Under the pieces are notes generated by a model. The model was not told where the DNA came from, ran no database searches, and worked only from the letters and a program-made list of their open reading frames with translations. A stretch of DNA of 8,139 bases, taken from positions 1 to 8,139 of the forward strand of contig JAFMSA010000160.1 of NCBI GenBank assembly GCA_017353855.1, written 5' to 3'. Below are positions 1-6,739 of the stretch, piece after piece (position 1 is the first letter of the stretch; each line of letters begins with the position of its first letter). This DNA comes from Alphaproteobacteria bacterium. GTDB taxonomy: Bacteria; Pseudomonadota; Alphaproteobacteria; ATCC43930; CGMCC-115725. The position numbers and the translations under genes were made by a program.

Positions 1-333
1 CGCTACATCGCGGCGATCTATGCCGACCGCTTTGACGGCTATGCCGGGCAGCAACTGCAGGTCACCGGCGAGCAGCCGAGCGGCGCCGGGGTCATCGTGA
101 AGAGCCAGATCATCAAAGCCAGTGGCGACCCGGTCAAGGTGGACTACCTGATGCACCGCAGCGGCGAGGGCTGGCTGATCTCCGACATCTATCTCGACGG
201 CGCGATCAGCGAGGTGGCGACCCGCCGCTCCGAATTCGCCGCAATCCTGAGGACCGACGGCATCGACGGCCTGATTGCCGCCCTCAACCGCAAAGCCGAC
301 ATGCTGAGCGGTACGATGGCCAAAGCACTCTGA
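1..333 (+). CDS. MlaC/HpnM-family periplasmic lipid-transport protein, C-terminal part
   Basis: This is the 3' end of a gene that begins outside the window; 110 residues are visible in frame 1, up to a TGA stop. The readable part starts RYIAAIYADRFDGYAG and contains DYLMHRSGEGWLISDIYLDG, then ISEVATRRSEFAAIL and DGIDGLIAALNRKADML. This is the pattern of the C-terminal half of the MlaC/Ttg2D fold: a W-x-I-x-D beta-hairpin followed by helices ending in GIDGLIAxL. Family members are soluble periplasmic phospholipid-binding proteins that work with an ABC transporter in lipid traffic between outer and inner membranes. The DYLM and LDGAISEVATRRSEF segments resemble the hopanoid-associated branch (HpnM) more than E. 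coli MlaC, but the missing N-terminus and neighbours leave that open. The signal peptide would lie outside the window. Family assignment is fairly secure; the subgroup is tentative. Confidence 0.75.
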   Translation, partial: RYIAAIYADRFDGYAGQQLQVTGEQPSGAGVIVKSQIIKASGDPVKVDYLMHRSGEGWLISDIYLDGAISEVATRRSEFAAILRTDGIDGLIAALNRKADMLSGTMAKAL

Positions 334-360
334 CGCGTTGGCGTAGCGTAGATGGCGGGA

Positions 361-774
361 CAAGAACACCTGCCCGGTCCACTTGAAGGGATGGGCGCCC
401 GGACTCCGAAGCGGCGATGAAGGCATCGATCTGCCTATGGACGTCTTCCGGGGAGATAAATCCGGCGCCGCCGGGGCTTTGGCTTCCAGGATCGAGAACC
501 GGATTTCCACGTGATTCAGCCAGAGCGCCTGGGTCGGTGTGAAATGAAAACGCACATTCCTGTGCCGGGCCAGCCAACGGTCATGTTCGGTGTCCAGATT
601 ATCCAGGACGACCTGTATCTCGCGACCGGAATGATCGGCGACGACGCGGTTCATGAAGTCGGGAAACTCGACACGGCCGCGGCGCCGGTAATGGCCGGTC
701 CTGACCAAGCCGGCGTCCGGTTCGAGCGCGGCGAACAGCGTGGTGGTGGCGCCTGCGCTGATGGCTGAAGCCGG
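361..774 (-). pseudogene. Decayed IS630-family transposase remnant (C-terminal DDE part)
   Basis: Read on the minus strand, this stretch gives the C-terminal catalytic part of an IS630-type transposase. From 774 downward one frame contains ATTTLFAALEPDAG, then VVLDNLDTEHDRWLARH and VRFHFTPTQALWLNHVE, which are the family's DN block (second catalytic Asp) and its WLNxVE block (catalytic Glu). Near 460-480 the reading shifts frame to SPEDVHRQIDAFIAA, and near 390-398 it shifts again to HPFKWTGQVF, matching the usual IDAFIAxYNxxAxPFxWT ending. A TGA at 777-775 closes the frame upstream, and no N-terminal helix-turn-helix or first-Asp region is recognisable. Compared with relatives as I remember them, the segment after DNL lacks about three residues. 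Two frameshifts, a missing N-terminus and no visible terminal inverted repeats make this a dead relic. It starts just past the stop of the upstream gene. The rest of the gene-free stretch (334-360 and 775-908) shows nothing I can name. Confidence 0.8.
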
Positions 775-908
775 TCAGCACTGACCATCGAATAAATCCC
801 GGGTGCAACGCGAAGAACCGCCAATCTGCCCACACCGGCCTGCTGTCGCTTGCCACACACGCGGCGGATTGCGATGCTGCCGCTGCTGCCGGGTTACGGG
901 GAATTCGC

Positions 909-2495
909 ATGGCCCAGTTCGTCGAGGTCGAGACGGTCCGGGAATGGCTGGCCGATGGCGACGAGATTGCGTTTCTCGACCTTCGCGAGGAAGGACAGTA
1001 CGGATCGGGTCATCCGCTGCTTGCGGTCAACATCCCCTACAGCCGGCTCGAGATGGAAATCACCCGGCTTGTGCCGCGGCGGTGCTGCCGGGCCGTTCTT
1101 CTTGACGAGGAGGACGGGATCGCCGCCAGGGCAGCCCGCCGCCTCGAGGGGTACGGTTACGACAACCTCCATATATTGAGCGGCGGTGCCGCGGCCTGGG
1201 CCGCCGGCGGCTATCGCCTGTTCCCGAGCACCAATGTGCCGGGTAAGGGTTTCGCCGAGATTGTCGAGCATGAGTGTGCAACTCCCGCAATCACGGCCGG
1301 CGAGCTCGACCGGCTGCGGCACGCCGGGGAGAGGGTGATCGTCCTCGACAGCCGGCCGGCCGAGGAATTCGAGCGCTTTCATGTCCCGGGTGCCCTCAAC
1401 TGTCCGGGAGCCGAACTCGTCCATCGCTTCACCGACCTCGTGGGCTCGCCTGAAACACTGGTGGTCGTGTCCTGCGCCGGGCGCACGCGGGGCATCATCG
1501 GCGCGCAATCCCTGATCAATGCCGAAGTTCCCAACCGGGTCGTCTCACTCTCGGGGGGAACACAAGGCTGGCGCCTCGCGGGCCTGGAACTTGAGGGTGG
1601 GCCGGCCACCGGCCTGGCACCGCTCAGCGATGAAGCCGATGCCGCAGCGCGACGCCGCGCTGAGGCGGTCGCCGCGCGGTTCGGCGTCGGCCGCATCGGC
1701 CGTACCACCCTCGATGCATGGCTCGCCGAGACGGACCGCCGCACGACTCACGTGCTGGACGTCCGCACGCCCGAAGAGTTCGCCTCCGGCCATTTGCCGG
1801 GATCGGTCTCGGCTCCTGGCGGCCAGCTGGTCCAGGCGATCGACCGCTGGGTCGGAACCCGCGGTGCACGCCTCGTGCTCGTCGACGACACCGGCACGCG
1901 CGCGATCATGACCGCCCATTGGTTAAAACAGATGGGCTGGGATGCGCAATTTCTCGAGCGGGGGTTAGAGGGGAGAGCCCTGGAGACCGGCAATCGCTCG
2001 CCTGGGGCGGCCGGTGTGCCGGTCGTTCCGGTCCTCGAGGTAAAAGAAGCGGCGCGCTGGCTCAATGGGGGTGCCGCGGCCATCTCGCTCGAACCGAGCG
2101 CCGCCTACCGGCGAGCGCATCCGGCCGCAGCGATCTGGGGCATCAGGCCGCGCCTCGACCGGCTCCCGGCCGGAGTATTGCAGGCCGAGCGGCTGCTGCT
2201 CTTCGCCGATGACACGCAAAGGGCTCAGCTTGCTGCGATCGATCTCTCGGAGCTCACCTCCGCCGACATCGCCATCCTGGCCGGCGGCACGGAGACTTGG
2301 CAAAATGCGGCCCTTCCGGTCGTCGCCTCGCCGGAACACCCCGCCGATGCCGAGCGGATCGATTTTCTGTTTTGGAACCACGACAGGCATGCCGGCAACG
2401 AGGATTCGATGCGAGCCTATCTGCGCTGGGAAACAGAGCTGCCGGCGCAGATCTCTGCCGACGGGATATCCGGCTTCGAGCTGGCTTCCCGATGA
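909..2495 (+). CDS. Four-domain rhodanese (sulfurtransferase-like) protein
   Basis: This 528-residue protein consists of four tandem rhodanese domains at roughly residues 1-107, 122-227, 263-356 and 375-473, plus a tail of about 55 residues (FLFWNHDRHAGNEDS and following). Rhodaneses move sulfane sulfur from donors such as thiosulfate onto an active-site cysteine and then to an acceptor. Only domain 2 keeps the catalytic loop, SCAGRTR with Cys189 and a six-residue loop ending in Arg194. The equivalent loops read LLDEEDG in domain 1, LVDDTGT in domain 3 and FADDTQ in domain 4, all without cysteine, so those domains are probably structural or regulatory. Structural motifs persist in the others: LDLREEGQYGSGH, LDVRTPEEFASGHLPGS, and G-G-x-x-x-W near each domain end. 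No signal peptide or membrane segment is seen, so it is probably cytoplasmic. The ATG at 909 has a GGGGA about six bases upstream. The next gene begins inside its stop codon. Donor and acceptor cannot be told from sequence. Confidence 0.9.
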   Translation: MAQFVEVETVREWLADGDEIAFLDLREEGQYGSGHPLLAVNIPYSRLEMEITRLVPRRCCRAVLLDEEDGIAARAARRLEGYGYDNLHILSGGAAAWAAGGYRLFPSTNVPGKGFAEIVEHECATPAITAGELDRLRHAGERVIVLDSRPAEEFERFHVPGALNCPGAELVHRFTDLVGSPETLVVVSCAGRTRGIIGAQSLINAEVPNRVVSLSGGTQGWRLAGLELEGGPATGLAPLSDEADAAARRRAEAVAARFGVGRIGRTTLDAWLAETDRRTTHVLDVRTPEEFASGHLPGSVSAPGGQLVQAIDRWVGTRGARLVLVDDTGTRAIMTAHWLKQMGWDAQFLERGLEGRALETGNRSPGAAGVPVVPVLEVKEAARWLNGGAAAISLEPSAAYRRAHPAAAIWGIRPRLDRLPAGVLQAERLLLFADDTQRAQLAAIDLSELTSADIAILAGGTETWQNAALPVVASPEHPADAERIDFLFWNHDRHAGNEDSMRAYLRWETELPAQISADGISGFELASR

Positions 2496-3382
2496 GAACG
2501 GTCCGCACGCCAATTCTGGAGATCGCCTATGAGGAAAGTGGCCCGGCCCAGGGTCGACCGGCAATCCTTCTGCATGGGTTTCCCGACGATGTGCATGCCT
2601 ATGATCGCGTCGCACCGCCTCTAGAGGCGACGGGCTGGCGGGTGCTTGTGCCCTATTTGCGCGGTTACGGGCCGACGCGGTTCCTTTCGCCGGCGACGCC
2701 GCGCTCGGGGCAGCAGGCCGCCCTCGGGCGCGACCTTGCAGACTTCCTTGAAGCGCTCGGTCTGACACACGCGGTTCTCGCCGGATATGATTGGGGCGGC
2801 CGAGCCGCTTGCATCGTTGCGGCGCTGTGGCCGCAACGCGTGGCCGGGCTGGTGACGATGGGCGGCTATAACATCCAGAACATCGCGATGGCCGCCAACC
2901 CCGCTTCCGCCGCGGCCGAATACCGCTACTGGTACCAATGGTACTTCCACACCGCACGCGGCCGGGCGGGGCTTGCAACAAACCGGGGGCCGCTCTGCCG
3001 GCTGCTGTGGCGGCTCTGGTCGCCCAATTATCGGTTTGACGATGCGACATACGAAGAGGCGGCGGCGTCATTCGACAATCCTGACTTCGTCGATGTCGTG
3101 ATCCAATCATACCGCCACCGCCACGGCGCAGCCCCCGGCGATCCTGCACTCGAGGATATCGAGGCGCAGCTTGCGCAACAGCCGCCGATCACGGTGCCGA
3201 CAATCTCTTTGCAAGGTGAGTGCGACGGTGTCTCTCCGCGCGATGTCGTCGATCGCCACGCCGGGCATTTCACCGGCTTCTACCAGCAGCGCGTCATCCC
3301 GATTGCCGGCCATTTTCTACCGCGGGAGGCGCCCGAGGCCGTGATCCAGGCGATCTGCGAGCTCGAGGGTAAGGGTTTTTAA
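2492..3382 (+). CDS. Alpha/beta hydrolase, epoxide hydrolase-like
   Basis: This 296-residue alpha/beta-hydrolase has the catalytic layout of the epoxide hydrolase/haloalkane dehalogenase branch. The oxyanion-hole motif HGFPDD is at residues 28-33. The nucleophile elbow GYDWGG has Asp100 in place of the serine of esterases. The likely acid is Asp245 (GECDGVSP) and the base His274 (AGHFLPREAP). The cap region (about 125-215) contains YRYWYQWYF and QSYRHRHG, where the epoxide-activating tyrosines of this family usually sit; their exact identity is inference. Such enzymes open epoxides through an ester on the Asp, but many relatives act on other substrates. The ATG at 2492 overlaps the rhodanese TGA as ATGA, and no good Shine-Dalgarno precedes it, which suggests translational coupling. 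An upstream in-frame start at 2297 would read through the rhodanese gene and gives a non-homologous N-terminus, so I rejected it. No signal peptide is seen. Confidence 0.88.
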   Translation: MRTVRTPILEIAYEESGPAQGRPAILLHGFPDDVHAYDRVAPPLEATGWRVLVPYLRGYGPTRFLSPATPRSGQQAALGRDLADFLEALGLTHAVLAGYDWGGRAACIVAALWPQRVAGLVTMGGYNIQNIAMAANPASAAAEYRYWYQWYFHTARGRAGLATNRGPLCRLLWRLWSPNYRFDDATYEEAAASFDNPDFVDVVIQSYRHRHGAAPGDPALEDIEAQLAQQPPITVPTISLQGECDGVSPRDVVDRHAGHFTGFYQQRVIPIAGHFLPREAPEAVIQAICELEGKGF

Positions 3383-3401
3383 TCGGCGCTGCCGACCAAG
3401 C

Positions 3402-3408
3402 AGGAGGT
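3402..3408 (+). promoter_or_regulatory. Strong Shine-Dalgarno for the lyase/mutase gene
   Basis: AGGAGGT lies five bases before the ATG at 3414 and matches the anti-Shine-Dalgarno very well. It fixes the start of the downstream gene and suggests that this gene starts translation independently. The hydrolase gene just before it appears to depend on coupling instead. A GTG at 3407 in another frame overlaps the site but opens only a shadow reading frame. Confidence 0.75.
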
Positions 3409-3413
3409 GTCGG

Positions 3414-4244
3414 ATGACATCAAGCCAAATCGAGAAGGCCAACCGCTTTCGGGCCTTGCATCAGGATCCGGGATTTTTCTTGATCGCCAATGTCTGGGAC
3501 GCGGGTTCCGCACGAATCCTGGCCGGGCTCGGTTTTCAGGCCCTGGCGACCTCGAGCGGTGCGTGCGCTGGCGTGCTAGGCCGCCGCGACGGCATGGTCA
3601 CCCGCGAGGAGGCGCTCGGCCATGCCCGCGCGATCGTCCAGGCGACAGACCTGCCCGTTTCCGCGGATTTGGAAAAGGGTTTCGCTGACGCGCCCGCGGG
3701 TGTGGCGGAGACGATAGGCCTCGCTGCGGGAACGGGGCTGGTCGGCTGCACGATCGAGGATTTCAGCGGTAATTCAGATAAGCCCCTCTACGATCTCGAC
3801 TTCGCTAGGGAGAGGATCTCGGCGGCAGTCGAGGCGGCTCGCACCCTCTCATTCCCGTTCATGCTGACGGCGCGGGCGGAAGGTTTCCTGCGCGGCAATC
3901 CCGATCTCGACGATGCGATCAAGCGGTTGCAAGCGTTTGAAGAGGCGGGCGCCGACGTGCTGATGGCGCCGGGTTTGCCCGATCTCGAAGCCGTCCAGGC
4001 TGTGTGTGCGGCGTTGTCGCGGCCGTTCAACTTCATGGCCGGCCTCAAGGGCCGGTCATTTACGACCGCGGATCTGGCGAAGGCCGGCGTGAAGCGGATC
4101 AGCCTGGCGACATCGCTTTATCGGGCGGCAATGAGCGGCCTCGTCAACGCGGCGCGCGAAGTCAAGGATCAGGGTACGTTCGGCTATGTCGAGGCGAGCA
4201 TGGCCACGCCGGAGCTCAACGGCTACATGAGCGGCGGCGGATAA
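3414..4244 (+). CDS. Isocitrate lyase/phosphoenolpyruvate mutase family protein
   Basis: This 276-residue protein has the single-TIM-barrel layout of the isocitrate lyase/PEP mutase superfamily, whose members make or break C-C or P-C bonds next to an alpha-oxoacid carboxylate using Mg2+. Recognisable blocks are NVWDAGSARILAGLGF (26-41), ATSSGA (45-50), PVSADLEKGF (81-90, with Asp85 and Glu87 in the metal-binding strand), GCTIEDF (111-117, with Glu115 and Asp116), LTARAEGF (151-158) and ADVLMAPGLPD (180-190). The KKCGH cysteine loop of true isocitrate and methylisocitrate lyases is absent: after GCTIEDF the chain runs GNSDKPLYDLDF. It is therefore unlikely to be isocitrate lyase or PrpB. It fits the broad subgroup annotated only as family members, which might be an oxaloacetate decarboxylase, phosphonopyruvate hydrolase or another lyase. 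It starts 31 bases after the hydrolase stop and probably shares its transcript. It is the last gene of the plus-strand group. Confidence 0.87.
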   Translation: MTSSQIEKANRFRALHQDPGFFLIANVWDAGSARILAGLGFQALATSSGACAGVLGRRDGMVTREEALGHARAIVQATDLPVSADLEKGFADAPAGVAETIGLAAGTGLVGCTIEDFSGNSDKPLYDLDFARERISAAVEAARTLSFPFMLTARAEGFLRGNPDLDDAIKRLQAFEEAGADVLMAPGLPDLEAVQAVCAALSRPFNFMAGLKGRSFTTADLAKAGVKRISLATSLYRAAMSGLVNAAREVKDQGTFGYVEASMATPELNGYMSGGG

Positions 4245-4308
4245 CACCTCCGCTGGCCCCGGCCTGACGTCCCGTCTCGATCTGGACGCTGTTGGTCGCC
4301 GGCAGACA

Positions 4309-4348
4309 GCTGAGCGGCAGGTAACTTAATTTAATTGGGCCGCTCAGC
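4309..4348. repeat. Perfect 10-bp inverted repeat between convergent genes
   Basis: GCTGAGCGGC at 4309-4318 is the exact reverse complement of GCCGCTCAGC at 4339-4348, separated by 20 AT-rich bases that include the TTAATTTAA palindrome. The right arm codes for the last residues of PheT, and the loop contains the pheT stop codon. The position suits a shared bidirectional transcription end for the plus-strand trio and pheT. No T-run follows on either strand and the loop is long, so it is not a canonical intrinsic terminator. The repeat itself is certain; its role as a terminator is a weak inference. Confidence 0.5.
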
Positions 4349-6739
4349 CCGGTCTCCCCGCAGCCTTCCGCCGGTCGCCTTTTCGACCTGCGCAATGAGG
4401 CGCTTCGAGAACCCTTCGATCTCGGCGTCGGTCAGGGTTCGGTCCTGCGGCTGCAGCGCGACAGTGATCGCGAGCGATTTCTTACCTTCCGGCAAACCCG
4501 TTCCTTCATAGACGTCGAACAGGCGGATCTCCGAGACGAGCTTGCGATCGACGCTGCGGGCGGCCCGCAGCAGGCTCTCGGCCGGCAGTTCGCGGTCGAC
4601 CACAAAGGCGAAGTCGCGCTCGAGGGGCTGGAATACCGACAAGCGCAACGGCGGCTTCGGACGGCCCGCGCGCGGTTCGGGCACGGCGTCAAGAAACACC
4701 TCGAAGCCGGCAATCGGCGGCCCTGCCCCGAGTGCGTCGAGCACCGCGGGATGGATTTCGCCGAAGGCGCCCAGCACTCTTGGCCCGAGCCGTAGACCGC
4801 CCGCCCGGCCCGGATGAAACCAGGAAGGCGCATCGGCAGTAACCTGGACGTTTTCAGCCGGACCGCCCATTGCGGCAATGGCGGCGAGCGCATCGGCTTT
4901 CAGATCGTAAAGGTCGACCTCGCGAGCCGGCGCACGCCAGTGCTTTGGCCCCATGTGACCGGCGCGGACGCCGGCCGCAACAAGGGCCTGTCCGCCGCGC
5001 GTGTCATCGCGGTAAAGGGGTCCAAGCTCGAACAATGCCGTATCGGCAAAGCCGCGGTCCGAGTTGCGGCGAACGGCAGCAATGAGGCCAGGCAGCAATG
5101 ACGGGCGCATCGTGTCGAGATCGGCGCTGATCGGGTTTACCAGGCGTAATTCCGATTTGGCGCCACCAAAGAGGTCCGCTTCGCGTGCGGAGACGAACGA
5201 GAACGTGACAGCCTCGTTCAGTCCGCGGCCGGCTAAGGTGCGGCGGACCAATTCCGCGCGCCGCTGCATCGGCGTAAGTGCCGGTGGCGACAATACCCCT
5301 TCTCGCTCGAGCGGCACCGCCGGGATGTGATCATAGCCTTTGACCCGCAGCACTTCCTCGACGAGATCGGCCTCGCCCACAATGTCGCCTCGCCACGAAG
5401 GCGGCTCCACCGACAAATTCCCGCCTGCCAGGGTCTCGACCCCGAATCCGAGTGCCGCGAGAATCGCGGCGCTCTCTTCATGCTCCACATGAAGCCCGCC
5501 GAGACTGGCAGGGCGTCCCGCCCGAAGGACATAACTTCGCCGCCAATCCGGCACCGCACCCGCCGTCACCACCTGCGAGGCTTCGCCGCCGCAGAGCTCA
5601 AGCATCAGCCGGGTGGCGATCTCCAGACCAGTCTCGACAAAGGCCGGATCGAGACCGCGCTCGAACCGGTAGCGCGCATCGCTTGCGATGCTGAGTCTCC
5701 GTCCGCTCGCAGCCGTGCGGATCGGGTCGAACAGTGCCGCCTCGATAAAGACCTCGGTCGTGGTTTCACTGCAGCCGGTGGCCTCGCCGCCGATCACGCC
5801 CGCGAGGCTCTGCACGCCCGCGGCGTCCGCGATCACGGTAATTTCGGGATCGAGCGCATATTCCTGTCCGTTGAGGGCGAGAAGCTTTTCATCGGACCGC
5901 GCCAGACGCACTGTGAGACCGCCGCTGATCCGCCCAGCGTCAAACACATGGAGCGGCCGGTTGAGATCAAAAGTCAGAAAATTGGTGATGTCGACCAGCG
6001 CCGAGAGCGGGCGCAATCCAATCGATTCGAGCCTGTTTTGCAGCCAGGCTGGGCTTGGCCCGTTGTGCAGACCGCGAATGTGGCGTCCGAGAAACAGCGG
6101 GCAGGCCGAATAGTCCTCGATATGTACGCCAATCGGAGTGTGGAACCGTCCCGGGATAGGTGCCGCATCGAGCGGCTTGAGGCGTCCGAGGCCCGCAGCG
6201 GCGAGATCACGGGCGATGCCGCGAACAGCAAGGCAGTCGGCACGGTTGGGTGTCACCTTGACGTCGAGGACCGTGTCAGCACGACCAATCACACTCGCGT
6301 AGGGAGCGCCAACCGGCGCATCCTTGGCCAATTCGATGATCCCTTCGTGGTCCTCACCCAAGCCGAGTTCATAGGCCGAACACAGCATGCCACGCGAGGC
6401 GACGCCGCGGATCACGGTTTCCTTCAGGACGGCGCCGGTGCGCGGAATGACCGTGCCGGCGGGCGCGAACACACCCTTCATCCCGGCCCGCGCGTTCGGC
6501 GCGCCGCAGACAACTTGCACCGGGTCGCGTCCGTTATCGACGATACAGACCCGGAGCCGGTCGGCGTTCGGGTGCTGCTCCGCCGAGACGACTGAGGCCA
6601 CCGTGAAAGATTCGAGGCCGGCGGCCCGGTTTTCGACATTCTCCAGTTCATGGCCGAGCATCGTGAGGCGCTCACCGATGACATCGAGCGATGCGTCGGT
6701 TTCGAGATGCTCTTGCAACCAGGCCAGGGTCGTCTTCAT
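4331..6739 (-). CDS. pheT: Phenylalanine-tRNA ligase beta subunit
   Basis: PheT is the beta chain of the (alpha-beta)2 cytoplasmic synthetase that charges tRNA-Phe; it binds tRNA and edits misacylated Tyr-tRNA. The product has 802 residues, a normal length. The N-terminus MKTTLAWLQEHLETDASLD leads into an EMAP-type OB-fold tRNA-binding domain at about 40-150 (SAEQHPNADRLRVC, then VVCGAPN and RGVASRGMLCSAYELG). A VTPNRADCLAVRGIARDLA block at 162-180 follows. The B3/B4 editing domain spans about 210-365 (LVDITNF, LAGVIGGEATGCS, SDARYRFERGLDP). The B5 domain is at about 400-475 (PSWRGDIVGEADLVEEVLR), and the catalytic-like core follows (NPISADLDTMRPSLLPGL, 535-552; FHPGRAG, 641-647). The ferredoxin-like anticodon-binding domain forms the last 95 or so residues (QPLERDFAFVV, 704-714). 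The ATG at 6739 overlaps the pheS TGA by four bases. A longer frame up to 7030 only reads pheS DNA out of frame, so I took the ATG at 6739. Confidence 0.97.
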   Translation of the reverse strand: MKTTLAWLQEHLETDASLDVIGERLTMLGHELENVENRAAGLESFTVASVVSAEQHPNADRLRVCIVDNGRDPVQVVCGAPNARAGMKGVFAPAGTVIPRTGAVLKETVIRGVASRGMLCSAYELGLGEDHEGIIELAKDAPVGAPYASVIGRADTVLDVKVTPNRADCLAVRGIARDLAAAGLGRLKPLDAAPIPGRFHTPIGVHIEDYSACPLFLGRHIRGLHNGPSPAWLQNRLESIGLRPLSALVDITNFLTFDLNRPLHVFDAGRISGGLTVRLARSDEKLLALNGQEYALDPEITVIADAAGVQSLAGVIGGEATGCSETTTEVFIEAALFDPIRTAASGRRLSIASDARYRFERGLDPAFVETGLEIATRLMLELCGGEASQVVTAGAVPDWRRSYVLRAGRPASLGGLHVEHEESAAILAALGFGVETLAGGNLSVEPPSWRGDIVGEADLVEEVLRVKGYDHIPAVPLEREGVLSPPALTPMQRRAELVRRTLAGRGLNEAVTFSFVSAREADLFGGAKSELRLVNPISADLDTMRPSLLPGLIAAVRRNSDRGFADTALFELGPLYRDDTRGGQALVAAGVRAGHMGPKHWRAPAREVDLYDLKADALAAIAAMGGPAENVQVTADAPSWFHPGRAGGLRLGPRVLGAFGEIHPAVLDALGAGPPIAGFEVFLDAVPEPRAGRPKPPLRLSVFQPLERDFAFVVDRELPAESLLRAARSVDRKLVSEIRLFDVYEGTGLPEGKKSLAITVALQPQDRTLTDAEIEGFSKRLIAQVEKATGGRLRGDRAERPN

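Noticed and set aside
511..768. Plus-strand frame of 85 codons in the gene-poor stretch.
   Set aside because: It lies opposite the IS630 transposase remnant, whose minus-strand translation gives clear family motifs.
850..878. Possible sigma-70 promoter for the rhodanese operon: TTGCCA (850-855), 17-base spacer, GATGCT (873-878).
   Set aside because: The -35 box is good (5 of 6) but the -10 box matches only 3 of 6. In GC-rich DNA this is close to chance, and no other signal supports it.
1965..3149. A 394-codon open frame on the minus strand across the rhodanese and hydrolase genes.
   Set aside because: It has an Arg/Pro/Gly-rich composition typical of shadow frames and lies opposite two well-supported genes.
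5327..6595. A 422-codon open frame on the plus strand opposite pheT.
   Set aside because: It is antisense to strongly conserved PheT sequence, has no recognisable domain, and long antisense frames are expected in GC-rich genes.
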